Of a stretch of DNA of 64,000 bases, positions 39,910 to 48,409 are shown in pieces. The notes beneath the pieces are model-generated. The model did no database searches, had not been told where the DNA came from, and worked only from the letters and a program-made list of their open reading frames with translations. The translations under genes and the position numbers were made by a program. Origin of the DNA: Gammaproteobacteria bacterium UBA7803 (GTDB lineage: Bacteria; Pseudomonadota; Gammaproteobacteria; Pseudomonadales; Azotimanducaceae); the NCBI GenBank assembly GCA_002480525.1, contig DLCH01000016.1, forward strand, positions 15,566-79,565. The letters run 5' to 3'. Position 1 is the stretch's first letter, and every line of letters begins with the position of its first letter.

Positions 39910-40575
39910 ATGCAATTCGAACCGGCCGCGAGTCTGACGGAGAAGATCGCCGATCATCTGGGTGGCGAGATCATCGCCGGCCGGCTGCGGCCCAGATCCC
40001 GGATCCAGGAACTGAAGGTGGCCTCGGAGCTGGGCGTGTCCCGGGGCTCCGTGCGCGAGGCGCTGCTGATTCTCGAGCGGCGCTACCTGGTCGAGATCCT
40101 GCCCAGACGGGGCGCCATGGTCAGCTCGCTGGAGTCCGAGGAGCTGGCCAACTGCTCGGAGCTGGTCACGGAGCTGCAGACGTCGTTCTACCGCAAGCTG
40201 GCCGGCCGCCGGGGGCTGGATCTCGATCCGTTCCAGGCGGCCATCCGCGCCATGGGCGGGGCCGTGGCCCGGGACGATCTCGACGGCGTGGTCGAGGCCC
40301 GGCGCGATTTCGTCCAGGCCGGTTTCGGTCAGCTCAGGAATTTCTATCTGGTGTCGGTGCTGAAGGGGCTGATCCCGTCCGGTATGCGCCTCAGCTATCT
40401 GGCGGCGGCCCATCCCGATTACGACCTTCGGGACAGCCTGCGTTTCCATCAGTCGCTGCTGAAGGGCATCGCCGAGGGTGACGGCGAGCAGATCGCCCAG
40501 CTCGTGCACGGCTTCAACGGCCGCGAGCGCCGGCTGGCGTTCGGTTCCGTGCAGGAGCGTCGCGCCACCGCCTGA
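39910..40575 (+). CDS. GntR-family transcriptional regulator (FadR/FCD-type)
   Basis: A 221-residue regulator. The N-terminal winged helix (about 8-73) contains KIADHLGGEIIAGRLRPRSR, VSRGSVREALLILE and RGAMVSSL, the classic GntR motif. The C-terminal part (about 80-215) is helical and FCD-like, but the metal-ligand histidines are reduced, so the ligand type is unclear. It precedes smc by 168 bp as in pseudomonads, a linkage conserved without an explained regulatory role. Confidence 0.88.
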   Translation: MQFEPAASLTEKIADHLGGEIIAGRLRPRSRIQELKVASELGVSRGSVREALLILERRYLVEILPRRGAMVSSLESEELANCSELVTELQTSFYRKLAGRRGLDLDPFQAAIRAMGGAVARDDLDGVVEARRDFVQAGFGQLRNFYLVSVLKGLIPSGMRLSYLAAAHPDYDLRDSLRFHQSLLKGIAEGDGEQIAQLVHGFNGRERRLAFGSVQERRATA

Positions 40576-40743
40576 CGCGGCGGCCAGGGTCCGCTCCGGG
40601 CCCTTTCCGCCAGCGCCGCAACGTCGGCCTGTGGATAACTCCACGGGCCGCAAAGCGCCATTTTTTCGCCACTTTTCCGCGACAATGCCGGGAGATTTGC
40701 TTAGACTTCGCGCTTTGCAGACCCGGGGCGTGCGACCGATCGA

Positions 40744-43700
40744 ATGCGGCTGAAGCAGATCAAACTCGCCGGTTTCAAATCCTTCGTCGATCCGACCACC
40801 GTCTCGCTCCCCGGCAATCGCTGTGCCGTGGTGGGGCCGAACGGCTGCGGCAAGTCGAACATCATCGACGCCGTGCGCTGGGTGATGGGCGAGAGCTCCG
40901 CCAAGCAGCTCCGCGGCGAGAACATCACCGACGTCATCTTCAACGGCTCCAACACCCGCAAGCCCACGGCCCAGGCCAGCATCGAGCTGGTGTTCGACAA
41001 CAGCGACGGCCGCATCGGCGGCGAGTACTCCGCCTACGCCGAGATCGCGATCCGCCGCCAGGTCACCCGGGATGCGCAGTCCAGCTACTTCCTGAACGGC
41101 AACCGCTGCCGGCGCAAGGACATCCTCGACATCTTCCTCGGCACGGGCTTCGGCCCGCGCAGCTACTCGATCATCGAGCAGGGCATGATCAGCCAGCTCG
41201 TCGAGGCCAAGCCCGAGGAGCTGCGGGTGTACCTCGAGGAGGCGGCGGGGATCTCCAAGTACAAGGAGCGTCGCCGGGAGACCGAGAACCGCATCCGCCA
41301 CACCCGGGAGAACCTCGAGCGCCTGACGGACCTGCGCGAGGAGCTCGGCCGCCAGCTCGACCGGCTGCAGCGCCAGGCCCGGGCCGCCGAGCGCTACAAG
41401 GAGCTCAAGGCCGAGGAGCGGCGGCTGACCGCGGAGCTGCACACGCTGCGCTACGTGAACCTGCACGCCACCCTGGAGGCACGCCAGAGCGAGATCCGCG
41501 AGCTGGAGGTCGCGCTGGAGAAGGCGGCCTCGGAGCAGCAGCACATCGACACCGAGATCGAGCGCCGCCGGTCCAGGCACGCCGACGCGTCCGAGGAGTT
41601 CAACAAGGTCCAGGGCCGCTACTACCAGATCGGCGCCGACATCGCCCGCGTCGAGGAGGCGATCCAGTTCAACCAGCAGCGGGTCAAGCAGCTCGAGCTG
41701 GATCTGGACACGGTGGCCCAGCGGTCCGAGGAGGCGAGCCGCCAGCTTGGCATGGACGAGGCCGAGATCGAAGCCCTGCGGGGCCGCATCGGCGAGCTCG
41801 AGCCCCAGGTCGAGACGGCCTCCGACGAGGATCGCGCCAGCTCGGAAGCGCTGGCGTCGCTGGAGAGCCGCAACCGCGAGTGGCAGCAGGAGTGGGAGAC
41901 CCTGAACCGGCAGGTCGCCGAGCACGAGCGCACCGCCGAGGTGCAGGCGTCCCGGGTGGATCACGTCGAGCAGCTTCTGGCGCGCCTGCGCAGCCGGCGC
42001 GAGCAGCTCGAGGCCGACGCCGAGCGGGTGCCGGTGGTGGCCAGCGACGACGTCGACAGCCTGGCCCAGGAGATCGCCGCCCTGGACGAGGAGCGGCGGC
42101 ACAACGAGCAGGACATCGACCGCTGCCTGGCCGATCTCGGCGCGGCCCGCGAGGAGGTGCTCGAGAACGAGCGCGTGCTGGACGACGCCCGCGGCGATGT
42201 GCAGACCCTGCGCCACGAGCTGGCGAGCCTGGAAGCCGTGCAGCAGGCGGCGCTGGGGCGCGACGAGCGGCAGGCCCACGACTGGCTCGGCGAGCACGGC
42301 CTCGGCGACGCCCGGCGCCTGGGCGAGCTGCTGGCCGTCGCCCCGGGCTGGGAGCGCGCGGTCGAGACGGTGCTCGGCGACTACCTGCAGGCCATCCCGG
42401 TGGCCCGCATCGACGACTACGAGGCGGCCCTGGCGGGGCTGTCCGAGGGCGGCGTGACCCTGGTGGAAGGCCGCGTCGAGGCCGAGTACGCCGGCGAGCT
42501 GCCGAGCCTGGCCTCGCTGGTGCGCAGCCAGGATCTCAAGCTCGGCTCGGTGCTGCACGGCGTCTACGCGGCGGAGACCGCCGACGTGGCGTTCGCGGAA
42601 CGGCGCCGGCTGGCGCCCCAGGAAAGCATCATCACCCGGCAGGGCATCTGGGTGGGCCCGGACTGGGTCCGCGTGCTCGGCCGCGCGGACGAAGAGGCCG
42701 GCATCATCGAGCGGGCCCAGCAGATCGACACCCTGAGCCTGCGTGTCGAGGAGGCCGAGCGCCACCTCGGCGATCTGCAGGGCCGGGTGGCCCGGGGCCG
42801 GGCGCGGGTCGAGGCCCTCGAGGCCGAGCGGGAACGCGCCCAGTCCCGCTCCAACGAGCTGAATCAGCGGCTCGGCGAGCTGAAGACCGACCACGGCGTG
42901 CGCCGGGTGCAGAAGGAAGAGGCCGACGCCCGCCGCGAGCGGATGCGGCGCGAAGGCGAGGAGCTCGACGCGCAGATCGCCCAGGAAGTCGACAAGCTCG
43001 GCGAATCCCGGACGGCGCTGGCCGAGGCCGAGCAGGCCCGCGAGATCCGCGCCGAGGAGCGCGCGGCGTTCGCGCTCACCCGGCAGGACAACGAGCGCGA
43101 GCTCGAAGCGGCCCGCGACGCCGCCCGCAACGCCCGGGACCGCTACCACGCGCTGAACGGCGAGCTCGGCAGCCTGCGCTCGCGGCTGTCCGCCAGCGAG
43201 ACGGCCCGCCAGCGCCTGCTGCGGCAGCGTCAGGAGCTCGAGGAGCAGCAGCGCCAGCTCGAGAACGGCATCCAGGACAACGCCCGGCCCCTGCCGGAGC
43301 TGAAGGCGGAGCTCGAAGCCAAGCTCGAGAGCCGGGTCGCCGAGGAGGCGAAGCTCGGCGAGGTGCGGTCGTCCCTCGAGACCATCGACGCCGAGGTGCG
43401 CGAGCTGGAAGCGGCCCGCGGCGAGGCGGAGAACCAGCTCGCCGAGGTGCGCTCGAAGCTCGAGTCCGCCCGGGTGGACCGTCAGGGCCTGATGGTGGAG
43501 GAGCGCAACCTGGTCGAGCAGGTGAAAGCCACCGGCTTCGAGCTGGAGGCGGTCAAGGCCTCGCTGGCCGAGGACGCCTCGGAAGAGGCCGCCGCGGAAG
43601 CGCTGGCGGCGGTGGACCGGCGCATTCAGCGGCTCGGGCCGATCAACCTGGCGGCCATCGACGAGTACGAATCGCAGTCCGAAAGAAAAGAATATCTCGA

Positions 43701-44244
43701 TCAGCAGAACGAAGACCTGGAACAGGCGCTGGACACCCTGCTGACCGCGATTCGAAAGATCGACAAAGAGACGCGGTTGCGTTTCAAGGAGACTTTCGAA
43801 AAAGTGAACGCTCGTCTGGGCGAGCTATTCCCGAAGATTTTCGGCGGAGGACACGCTTATCTGGAACTGACAGGGGAGGATCTGCTCGATACCGGGGTCT
43901 CGCTGATGGCGCGGCCGCCGGGAAAACGGAACGCGAGCGTGCATCTGCTCTCCGGTGGCGAAAAGGCGATGACGGCGGTTGCGCTGATCTTCGCCATCTT
44001 CCATCTCAACCCCAGCCCGGTTTGCCTGCTGGACGAGGTGGACGCCCCGCTGGACGATGCCAACGTTTCGCGGTTCGCCGAGTTGATTAAGGAAATGTCT
44101 GCCGACGTGCAGTTCGTCATCATCACCCACAACAAGATCACCATGGAGATGGCCGACCATCTCATGGGCGTGACGATGAACGAGCCCGGCGCTTCGCGCC
44201 TGGTGTCGGTGGACGTGGAGGAAGCGGCGGCAATGGCGGGCTGA
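40744..44244 (+). CDS. smc: Chromosome segregation protein SMC
   Basis: A 1166-residue condensin ATPase that compacts and segregates the chromosome, normally with ScpA/ScpB. Walker A GPNGCGKSN (31-39), long coiled coils rich in Glu, Arg and Leu (about 170-500 and 650-1000), a hinge (about 505-640, VLGDYLQAIPVARIDDYE), the signature LLSGGEKAMTAVAL and Walker B VCLLDEVDAPLDD (about residue 1094). Residues about 980-1120 use AAA/GAA and other codons rare in the rest of the gene (see findings). The ATG at 40744 gives the family-typical start MRLKQIKLAGFKSFVDPT. Confidence 0.96.
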   Translation: MRLKQIKLAGFKSFVDPTTVSLPGNRCAVVGPNGCGKSNIIDAVRWVMGESSAKQLRGENITDVIFNGSNTRKPTAQASIELVFDNSDGRIGGEYSAYAEIAIRRQVTRDAQSSYFLNGNRCRRKDILDIFLGTGFGPRSYSIIEQGMISQLVEAKPEELRVYLEEAAGISKYKERRRETENRIRHTRENLERLTDLREELGRQLDRLQRQARAAERYKELKAEERRLTAELHTLRYVNLHATLEARQSEIRELEVALEKAASEQQHIDTEIERRRSRHADASEEFNKVQGRYYQIGADIARVEEAIQFNQQRVKQLELDLDTVAQRSEEASRQLGMDEAEIEALRGRIGELEPQVETASDEDRASSEALASLESRNREWQQEWETLNRQVAEHERTAEVQASRVDHVEQLLARLRSRREQLEADAERVPVVASDDVDSLAQEIAALDEERRHNEQDIDRCLADLGAAREEVLENERVLDDARGDVQTLRHELASLEAVQQAALGRDERQAHDWLGEHGLGDARRLGELLAVAPGWERAVETVLGDYLQAIPVARIDDYEAALAGLSEGGVTLVEGRVEAEYAGELPSLASLVRSQDLKLGSVLHGVYAAETADVAFAERRRLAPQESIITRQGIWVGPDWVRVLGRADEEAGIIERAQQIDTLSLRVEEAERHLGDLQGRVARGRARVEALEAERERAQSRSNELNQRLGELKTDHGVRRVQKEEADARRERMRREGEELDAQIAQEVDKLGESRTALAEAEQAREIRAEERAAFALTRQDNERELEAARDAARNARDRYHALNGELGSLRSRLSASETARQRLLRQRQELEEQQRQLENGIQDNARPLPELKAELEAKLESRVAEEAKLGEVRSSLETIDAEVRELEAARGEAENQLAEVRSKLESARVDRQGLMVEERNLVEQVKATGFELEAVKASLAEDASEEAAAEALAAVDRRIQRLGPINLAAIDEYESQSERKEYLDQQNEDLEQALDTLLTAIRKIDKETRLRFKETFEKVNARLGELFPKIFGGGHAYLELTGEDLLDTGVSLMARPPGKRNASVHLLSGGEKAMTAVALIFAIFHLNPSPVCLLDEVDAPLDDANVSRFAELIKEMSADVQFVIITHNKITMEMADHLMGVTMNEPGASRLVSVDVEEAAAMAG

Positions 44245-44273
44245 AGGCCCGCCGCGACGACACGCACCGCCTT

Positions 44274-44337
44274 GCGGGAGCGGCCTCCCGGCCGCGATTG
44301 GCCGGGAGCCGGATCGCGGCCGGGAGGCCGCTCCTAC
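44274..44337. repeat. Second REP pair of the GTAGGAGCGGCC family
   Basis: Arms 44274-44298 and 44313-44337 in inverted orientation around a 14-nt spacer. The right arm is identical to the arm at 21918-21942; the left arm differs at its first bases (GCGGGAGC in place of GTAGGAGC). It lies in the smc-zipA gap on the transcribed strand and would form a very stable hairpin. Confidence 0.75.
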
Positions 44338-44410
44338 GGGGCTGTGTCGGGGCGCCACCGCACCCAGTTCTGGAGCTGTCGGGCCGCACAGGGCGGCCGA
44401 GGAGCCGAAA

Positions 44411-45598
44411 GTGGACATCAAGGACTTCATCCTGATCGGCGGCGGTCTGCTGATCGCAGCGGTGGTGGCGCACGGGTTCTGGATCGCGTGGCGCGCCCGG
44501 CGCGATCCGCTGCGCCTCGACCTGGTCAAGGACTTCCCCCGTGCGGACGACGCCGACGATGCCGACGACATCGGGCGGCTGCGCGCCGAGCTGCCCAACG
44601 GCGGCGCCCGGGTGGTGCAGGCCGGCGGGCCGGAGCAGACGTCGCTGGCGCTGGAGGCGGACCCGGGCGGCCGGGCGCCGATGCTGCTGGAGACGTCCGA
44701 GCCGGTGCCCGCGGAGCCCGGCCGGGCCCGGTCGGCGCGCACCGAGCCGAGACTCGAGGCCGGCCGCGGGACCCAGCCCGCCACGGCGGAGGATGCGCCT
44801 GGACAGGACGGCGAGGCCCTCGCGGACGACGGCGGGGAGGCTTCGGCGGAAGCCGACGCCGGTCCGGTCCGCGGCCGCGTCACCGACGTGATCATGCCGG
44901 AGCGGCCCATCCGGGCGGACGAGCCGAAGCAGCCGCGCCGCTGGTCGGCGCGGCGGGAAACGGCGGACGAGGCGCACGACGCCGCGCCCCAGGACCGCCG
45001 TGGCGGTGAACCGGCCCAGGCGGCATCCGGGCAGGCCGGCGCGCCGGCGGAGTCCCGCGCGGACCAGGGCACGAGGCCGGCGCCCCGGGAACGCGCCCGG
45101 GCCGGCCGCGGCTCGGCAGGGCGTGAATCCCAGCCCCAGGAATCCGCCGAGCGCGGCGGCGCCGCCGCGCCGGTGGAGGAACTCGTCATGGTCAACGTGC
45201 TGGCCCCGAAGGGGCAGCCGTTCGTCGGTGGCGGCCTGGTGGAGGCGCTGCGCGCCCGCGGCCTGCGCTACGGCGAGATGAACATCTTCCACCGCATCGA
45301 CCCGATGACGAAATCCAGTCTGTACAGCGTCGTCAACGTGGTGGAGCCCGGCACCTTCGACATGTCCGACCTGGACAACTTCCGCTCGCCCGGCGTGTGC
45401 TTCTTCATGCAGCTTCCGGGGCCGGAGCAGCCCATGGAAGTGTTCGAGGACATGCTCAAGGTGGCCCGCGACGTCGCGGTGCGCACCGGCGGTTCCCTGC
45501 TCGACGAGCACCGCAGCGTGATGACCGGGCAGACCGTGGAGCACTACCGGCAGCGCATTGCGGACCACTGCCGGCGCCGCATGTCCATGCGGGCCTGA
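44411..45598 (+). CDS. zipA: Cell division protein ZipA
   Basis: A 395-residue FtsZ anchor. An N-terminal helix (about 5-24, IKDFILIGGGLLIAAVVAHG) is followed by a long disordered linker rich in Ala, Glu, Arg and Pro (about 45-255) and a C-terminal ZipA domain (about 255-390, EELVMVNVLAPKGQPFVGG and MQLPGPEQPMEVFEDML). GTG start. ZipA is confined to gammaproteobacteria, which supports the taxonomic call. Lies between smc and ligA. Confidence 0.93.
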   Translation: MDIKDFILIGGGLLIAAVVAHGFWIAWRARRDPLRLDLVKDFPRADDADDADDIGRLRAELPNGGARVVQAGGPEQTSLALEADPGGRAPMLLETSEPVPAEPGRARSARTEPRLEAGRGTQPATAEDAPGQDGEALADDGGEASAEADAGPVRGRVTDVIMPERPIRADEPKQPRRWSARRETADEAHDAAPQDRRGGEPAQAASGQAGAPAESRADQGTRPAPRERARAGRGSAGRESQPQESAERGGAAAPVEELVMVNVLAPKGQPFVGGGLVEALRARGLRYGEMNIFHRIDPMTKSSLYSVVNVVEPGTFDMSDLDNFRSPGVCFFMQLPGPEQPMEVFEDMLKVARDVAVRTGGSLLDEHRSVMTGQTVEHYRQRIADHCRRRMSMRA

Positions 45599-45618
45599 CC
45601 GGCGTCCGGCAAGCCGGC

Positions 45619-47685
45619 GTGAGCTCGGGCGGCGACATCCCGAAGAAGGCGCGTGAGCGGGCCGCGGAGCTGCGCGAGCAGATCCGCTACCACAATCACC
45701 GCTACTACGTGCTCGACGATCCGGTGATCGCCGATGCCGAGTACGACCGGCTGTTCGACGAGCTGGTGGCGCTCGAGGCGGACCACCCGGATCTGGTCAC
45801 CGACGACTCCCCCACCCAGCGCATCGGCGGCGAGCCGCTCACCGCGTTCGACAGCGTGCGCCATCAGGTGCCGATGCTGTCGCTGGCCAAGTGCACCACC
45901 GTCGAGGAGCTCGAGGACTGGCTGAAGCGCTGCCGCAACCGGCTGGAGCGCGACGAGCCGCTGGCGCTCACCTGCGAGCCGAAGATCGACGGCGTGGCGG
46001 TGACGCTGCTGTACCAGGACGGCAGGCTCACGCTGGCGGCCACCCGGGGCGACGGGGAGACGGGCGAGGACATTACTGCCAACGTCCGCACCCTGAAGGC
46101 CGTGCCGCTGTCGCTGGACGCGGACGACGTCCCCGCGCTGCTCGAGGTGCGCGGCGAGATCTACATGGCCCAGGCCGACTTCCAGGCGTTCAACGCCGCG
46201 GCCCTGGAGGCGGGGGAGAAGCCGCTGGTCAACCCGCGCAATGGCGCCGCCGGCAGCCTCAGGCAGCTCGATCCCAAGGTGACCGCGCGGCGGCCGCTGA
46301 CCCTGTTCTGCTACGGCGTCGGCCGCATCGACGGCGACTGGTCGCCGGCGACCCAGAAGGCGGTCCTGGACGGCCTCGCGGGCTGGGGGTTCCGGGTCAA
46401 TCCGGAGGTCGAGGTGGTGACCGGCGCCGAGGGCGCCGAAGCCTACATCGACGCGCTGCTGGAACGCCGCAGCCGCCTCGGCTACGACATCGACGGGGTG
46501 GTCATCAAGGTCGACGACCTGTCGCTGCAGCGCCGGCTCGGCACGCTGTCGCGCACGCCGCGCTGGGCGCTGGCCTTCAAGTATCCGGCCGAGGAAGCCA
46601 CCACCCGGGTGCTGGCGGTGGACTTCCAGGTGGGCCGCACCGGGGCCGTCACGCCGGTCGCCCGGCTCGAGCCCGTGTTCGTCGGCGGCGTCACGGTGAG
46701 CAACGCCACGCTGCACAACATGGACGAGATCGCCCGGCTCGATCTGCACGTCGGCGACACGGTGATGATCCGCCGGGCCGGCGACGTGATTCCCCAGGTG
46801 ATGGCGGTGATCACCGCCAAGCGGCCGAAGGACGCGGAGCCGGTGAGCCTGCCGGACGGCTGCCCGTCCTGCGGCAGCCCCATCGTCCGTCCCGAGGGCG
46901 AGGTCGTCGCCCGCTGCTCGGCCGGTCCGCGCACCTGTCCCGCACAGCGCAAGGAGGGGCTCAAGCATTTCGCCTCGCGGCTGGCGCTGGACATCGACGG
47001 CCTCGGCGACAAGCTCGTCGAGCAGCTCGTCGAGGCCGATCTGGTACGGGAACCGGCGGATCTGTTCCGGCTCGGCGCCGACACCCTGGCGGGGCTGGAG
47101 CGCATGGGGGAGAAGTCCGCCGCCAATCTGGTGGCCGCGCTGGAGCGCAGCCGCGAGACCACCCTGGCGCGGCTGATCTACGCCCTCGGCATCCGCGAGG
47201 TCGGCACCGCCACCGCCCAGAACCTGGCGAGCCACTTCGGCTCCCTGGAGGCGCTGATGGCGGCGGATCAGGCGGCCCTCGAGGCGGTGCCCGACGTCGG
47301 CCCGGTGGTGGCGGGGCACGTCCACGCCTACTTCCGCGACGACGAGCGCCGGGCCGCGGTGGAGGATCTGGTCGAGGTCGGCGTGCACTGGCCCGCGCCG
47401 CCCGGGGCGGGCGGCCCCGCGCCCCTCGCCGGCGAGACCTGGGTGCTGACCGGCTCCCTCGAGTCCCTGTCCCGGGACGAAGCGAAGGAACGACTCCAGG
47501 CGCTCGGTGCCAAAGTCACCGGGTCGGTGTCCGGCAAGACGGATTGCGTGGTGGCCGGCCCGGGCGCCGGCAGCAAGCTGGACAAGGCGCGCAAGCTCGA
47601 CGTGCCGGTGCTCGACGAAGCGGAATTTCTGGAGATCCTGAATCGCCATGGACAAGGCGTTGGAGGCAGCGATGACGCGGGCTGA
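45619..47685 (+). CDS. ligA: NAD-dependent DNA ligase
   Basis: A 688-residue replicative ligase. Adenylation domain with Lys122 in CEPKIDGVAV, OB fold, four-cysteine zinc site (CPSCGSPI and CSAGPRTCPAQR), helix-hairpin-helix region (about 510-590) and C-terminal BRCT (about 605-685). The GTG start is 20 bp after zipA. Full length for the family. Its last 14 bp (or 38 bp, depending on the start used) overlap the next gene. Confidence 0.96.
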   Translation: MSSGGDIPKKARERAAELREQIRYHNHRYYVLDDPVIADAEYDRLFDELVALEADHPDLVTDDSPTQRIGGEPLTAFDSVRHQVPMLSLAKCTTVEELEDWLKRCRNRLERDEPLALTCEPKIDGVAVTLLYQDGRLTLAATRGDGETGEDITANVRTLKAVPLSLDADDVPALLEVRGEIYMAQADFQAFNAAALEAGEKPLVNPRNGAAGSLRQLDPKVTARRPLTLFCYGVGRIDGDWSPATQKAVLDGLAGWGFRVNPEVEVVTGAEGAEAYIDALLERRSRLGYDIDGVVIKVDDLSLQRRLGTLSRTPRWALAFKYPAEEATTRVLAVDFQVGRTGAVTPVARLEPVFVGGVTVSNATLHNMDEIARLDLHVGDTVMIRRAGDVIPQVMAVITAKRPKDAEPVSLPDGCPSCGSPIVRPEGEVVARCSAGPRTCPAQRKEGLKHFASRLALDIDGLGDKLVEQLVEADLVREPADLFRLGADTLAGLERMGEKSAANLVAALERSRETTLARLIYALGIREVGTATAQNLASHFGSLEALMAADQAALEAVPDVGPVVAGHVHAYFRDDERRAAVEDLVEVGVHWPAPPGAGGPAPLAGETWVLTGSLESLSRDEAKERLQALGAKVTGSVSGKTDCVVAGPGAGSKLDKARKLDVPVLDEAEFLEILNRHGQGVGGSDDAG

Positions 47686-48313
47686 GACGGCGGCCCGGCG
47701 CCGGCCCGGTGCCCGCGGTGCGCTCGGCGCCCTCGTGCTGGCGCTGATCGGGGGCTGCAGCAGCGCGCCGCCGCGGGAGCCGGACGATCTGTGCGCCGTG
47801 TTCGAGGAGCGGCCCGGCTGGTACCACGACGCCCGTGCCGCGGAGCGCAACTGGGGCATCCCGATCCACGTCGCCATGGCCTTCGTGCATCGGGAGTCGA
47901 GCTACGTCTCCGACGCCCGTCCGCCCCGCGGCAGGCTGCTGTGGGTGATTCCGTGGACGCGTCCGTCCAGCGCCTACGGCTACGCCCAGGCGACCAACGA
48001 GGCCTGGGAGGATTACCGCCGCGACACCCGGCGGATGCTGGCCAACCGGGCGAGCTTCGAGGACGCGATGGATTTCATCGGCTGGTACAACCACCGCAGC
48101 GCCCGCCAGCTCGGCATCGCCCGGGACAATGCCTACCACCTGTACCTGGCGTACTACGAAGGCCCCACCGGCTACCGCCGGGGCGGCTGGCGCCACAAGC
48201 CTGCGGTGAAGGGCTACGCCCAGAAGGTCGCCAGCAAGGCGGCCCGCTACCAGGCCCAGCTCGACCGCTGCGAGGACGACCTCGGCGGCGGCTTCTGGCG
48301 GCGGCTGTTCTGA
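47672..48313 (+). CDS. Lytic-transglycosylase-like (SLT) lipoprotein
   Basis: A 213-residue lipoprotein with lipobox LIGGC. The SLT-like domain (about 45-190) has the catalytic-type Glu in AFVHRESSYVSDARP, the SAYGYAQATNEAWEDY block and later FIGWYNHRSARQLGI and LAYYEGPTGYRRG. It is predicted to cleave or bind peptidoglycan at the outer membrane. ATG 47672 is preferred over ATG 47648 because TTGGAGG sits at proper distance before it; both overlap the ligA 3' end. A hypothetical gene occupies the same place after ligA in pseudomonads. Confidence 0.8.
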   Translation: MTRAETAARRRPGARGALGALVLALIGGCSSAPPREPDDLCAVFEERPGWYHDARAAERNWGIPIHVAMAFVHRESSYVSDARPPRGRLLWVIPWTRPSSAYGYAQATNEAWEDYRRDTRRMLANRASFEDAMDFIGWYNHRSARQLGIARDNAYHLYLAYYEGPTGYRRGGWRHKPAVKGYAQKVASKAARYQAQLDRCEDDLGGGFWRRLF

Positions 48314-48370
48314 TGGCCGTTCCGGCGGATGCTGCGATGGGTGTCGGCCTACGGCCCGGTCCGGCATGAA

Positions 48371-48392
48371 ACCCGGGTTTCCGGACCCGGGT
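48371..48392 (+). terminator. Palindrome-built hairpin before dinG
   Basis: ACCCGGGT at 48371-48378 and again at 48385-48392; the octamer is self-complementary so the copies pair across the TTCCGG loop. It ends 17 nt before the dinG ATG. No T tract; attenuation or protein binding is as likely as termination. Confidence 0.35.
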
Positions 48393-48409
48393 CGGGTTAC
48401 GCTGTGGCC

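Noticed and set aside
39870..39910. TPP riboswitch (CTGAGA motif before the gntR start)
   Set aside because: Only the GGGCTGAGAGA string is present; the pairing partner region and the second conserved box are missing, and the gene is not thiamine related.
48329..48409. Longer DinG N-terminus starting at 48329
   Set aside because: The extension covers a palindrome-rich gap and has no family resemblance; the ATG at 48410 begins the conserved N-terminus.
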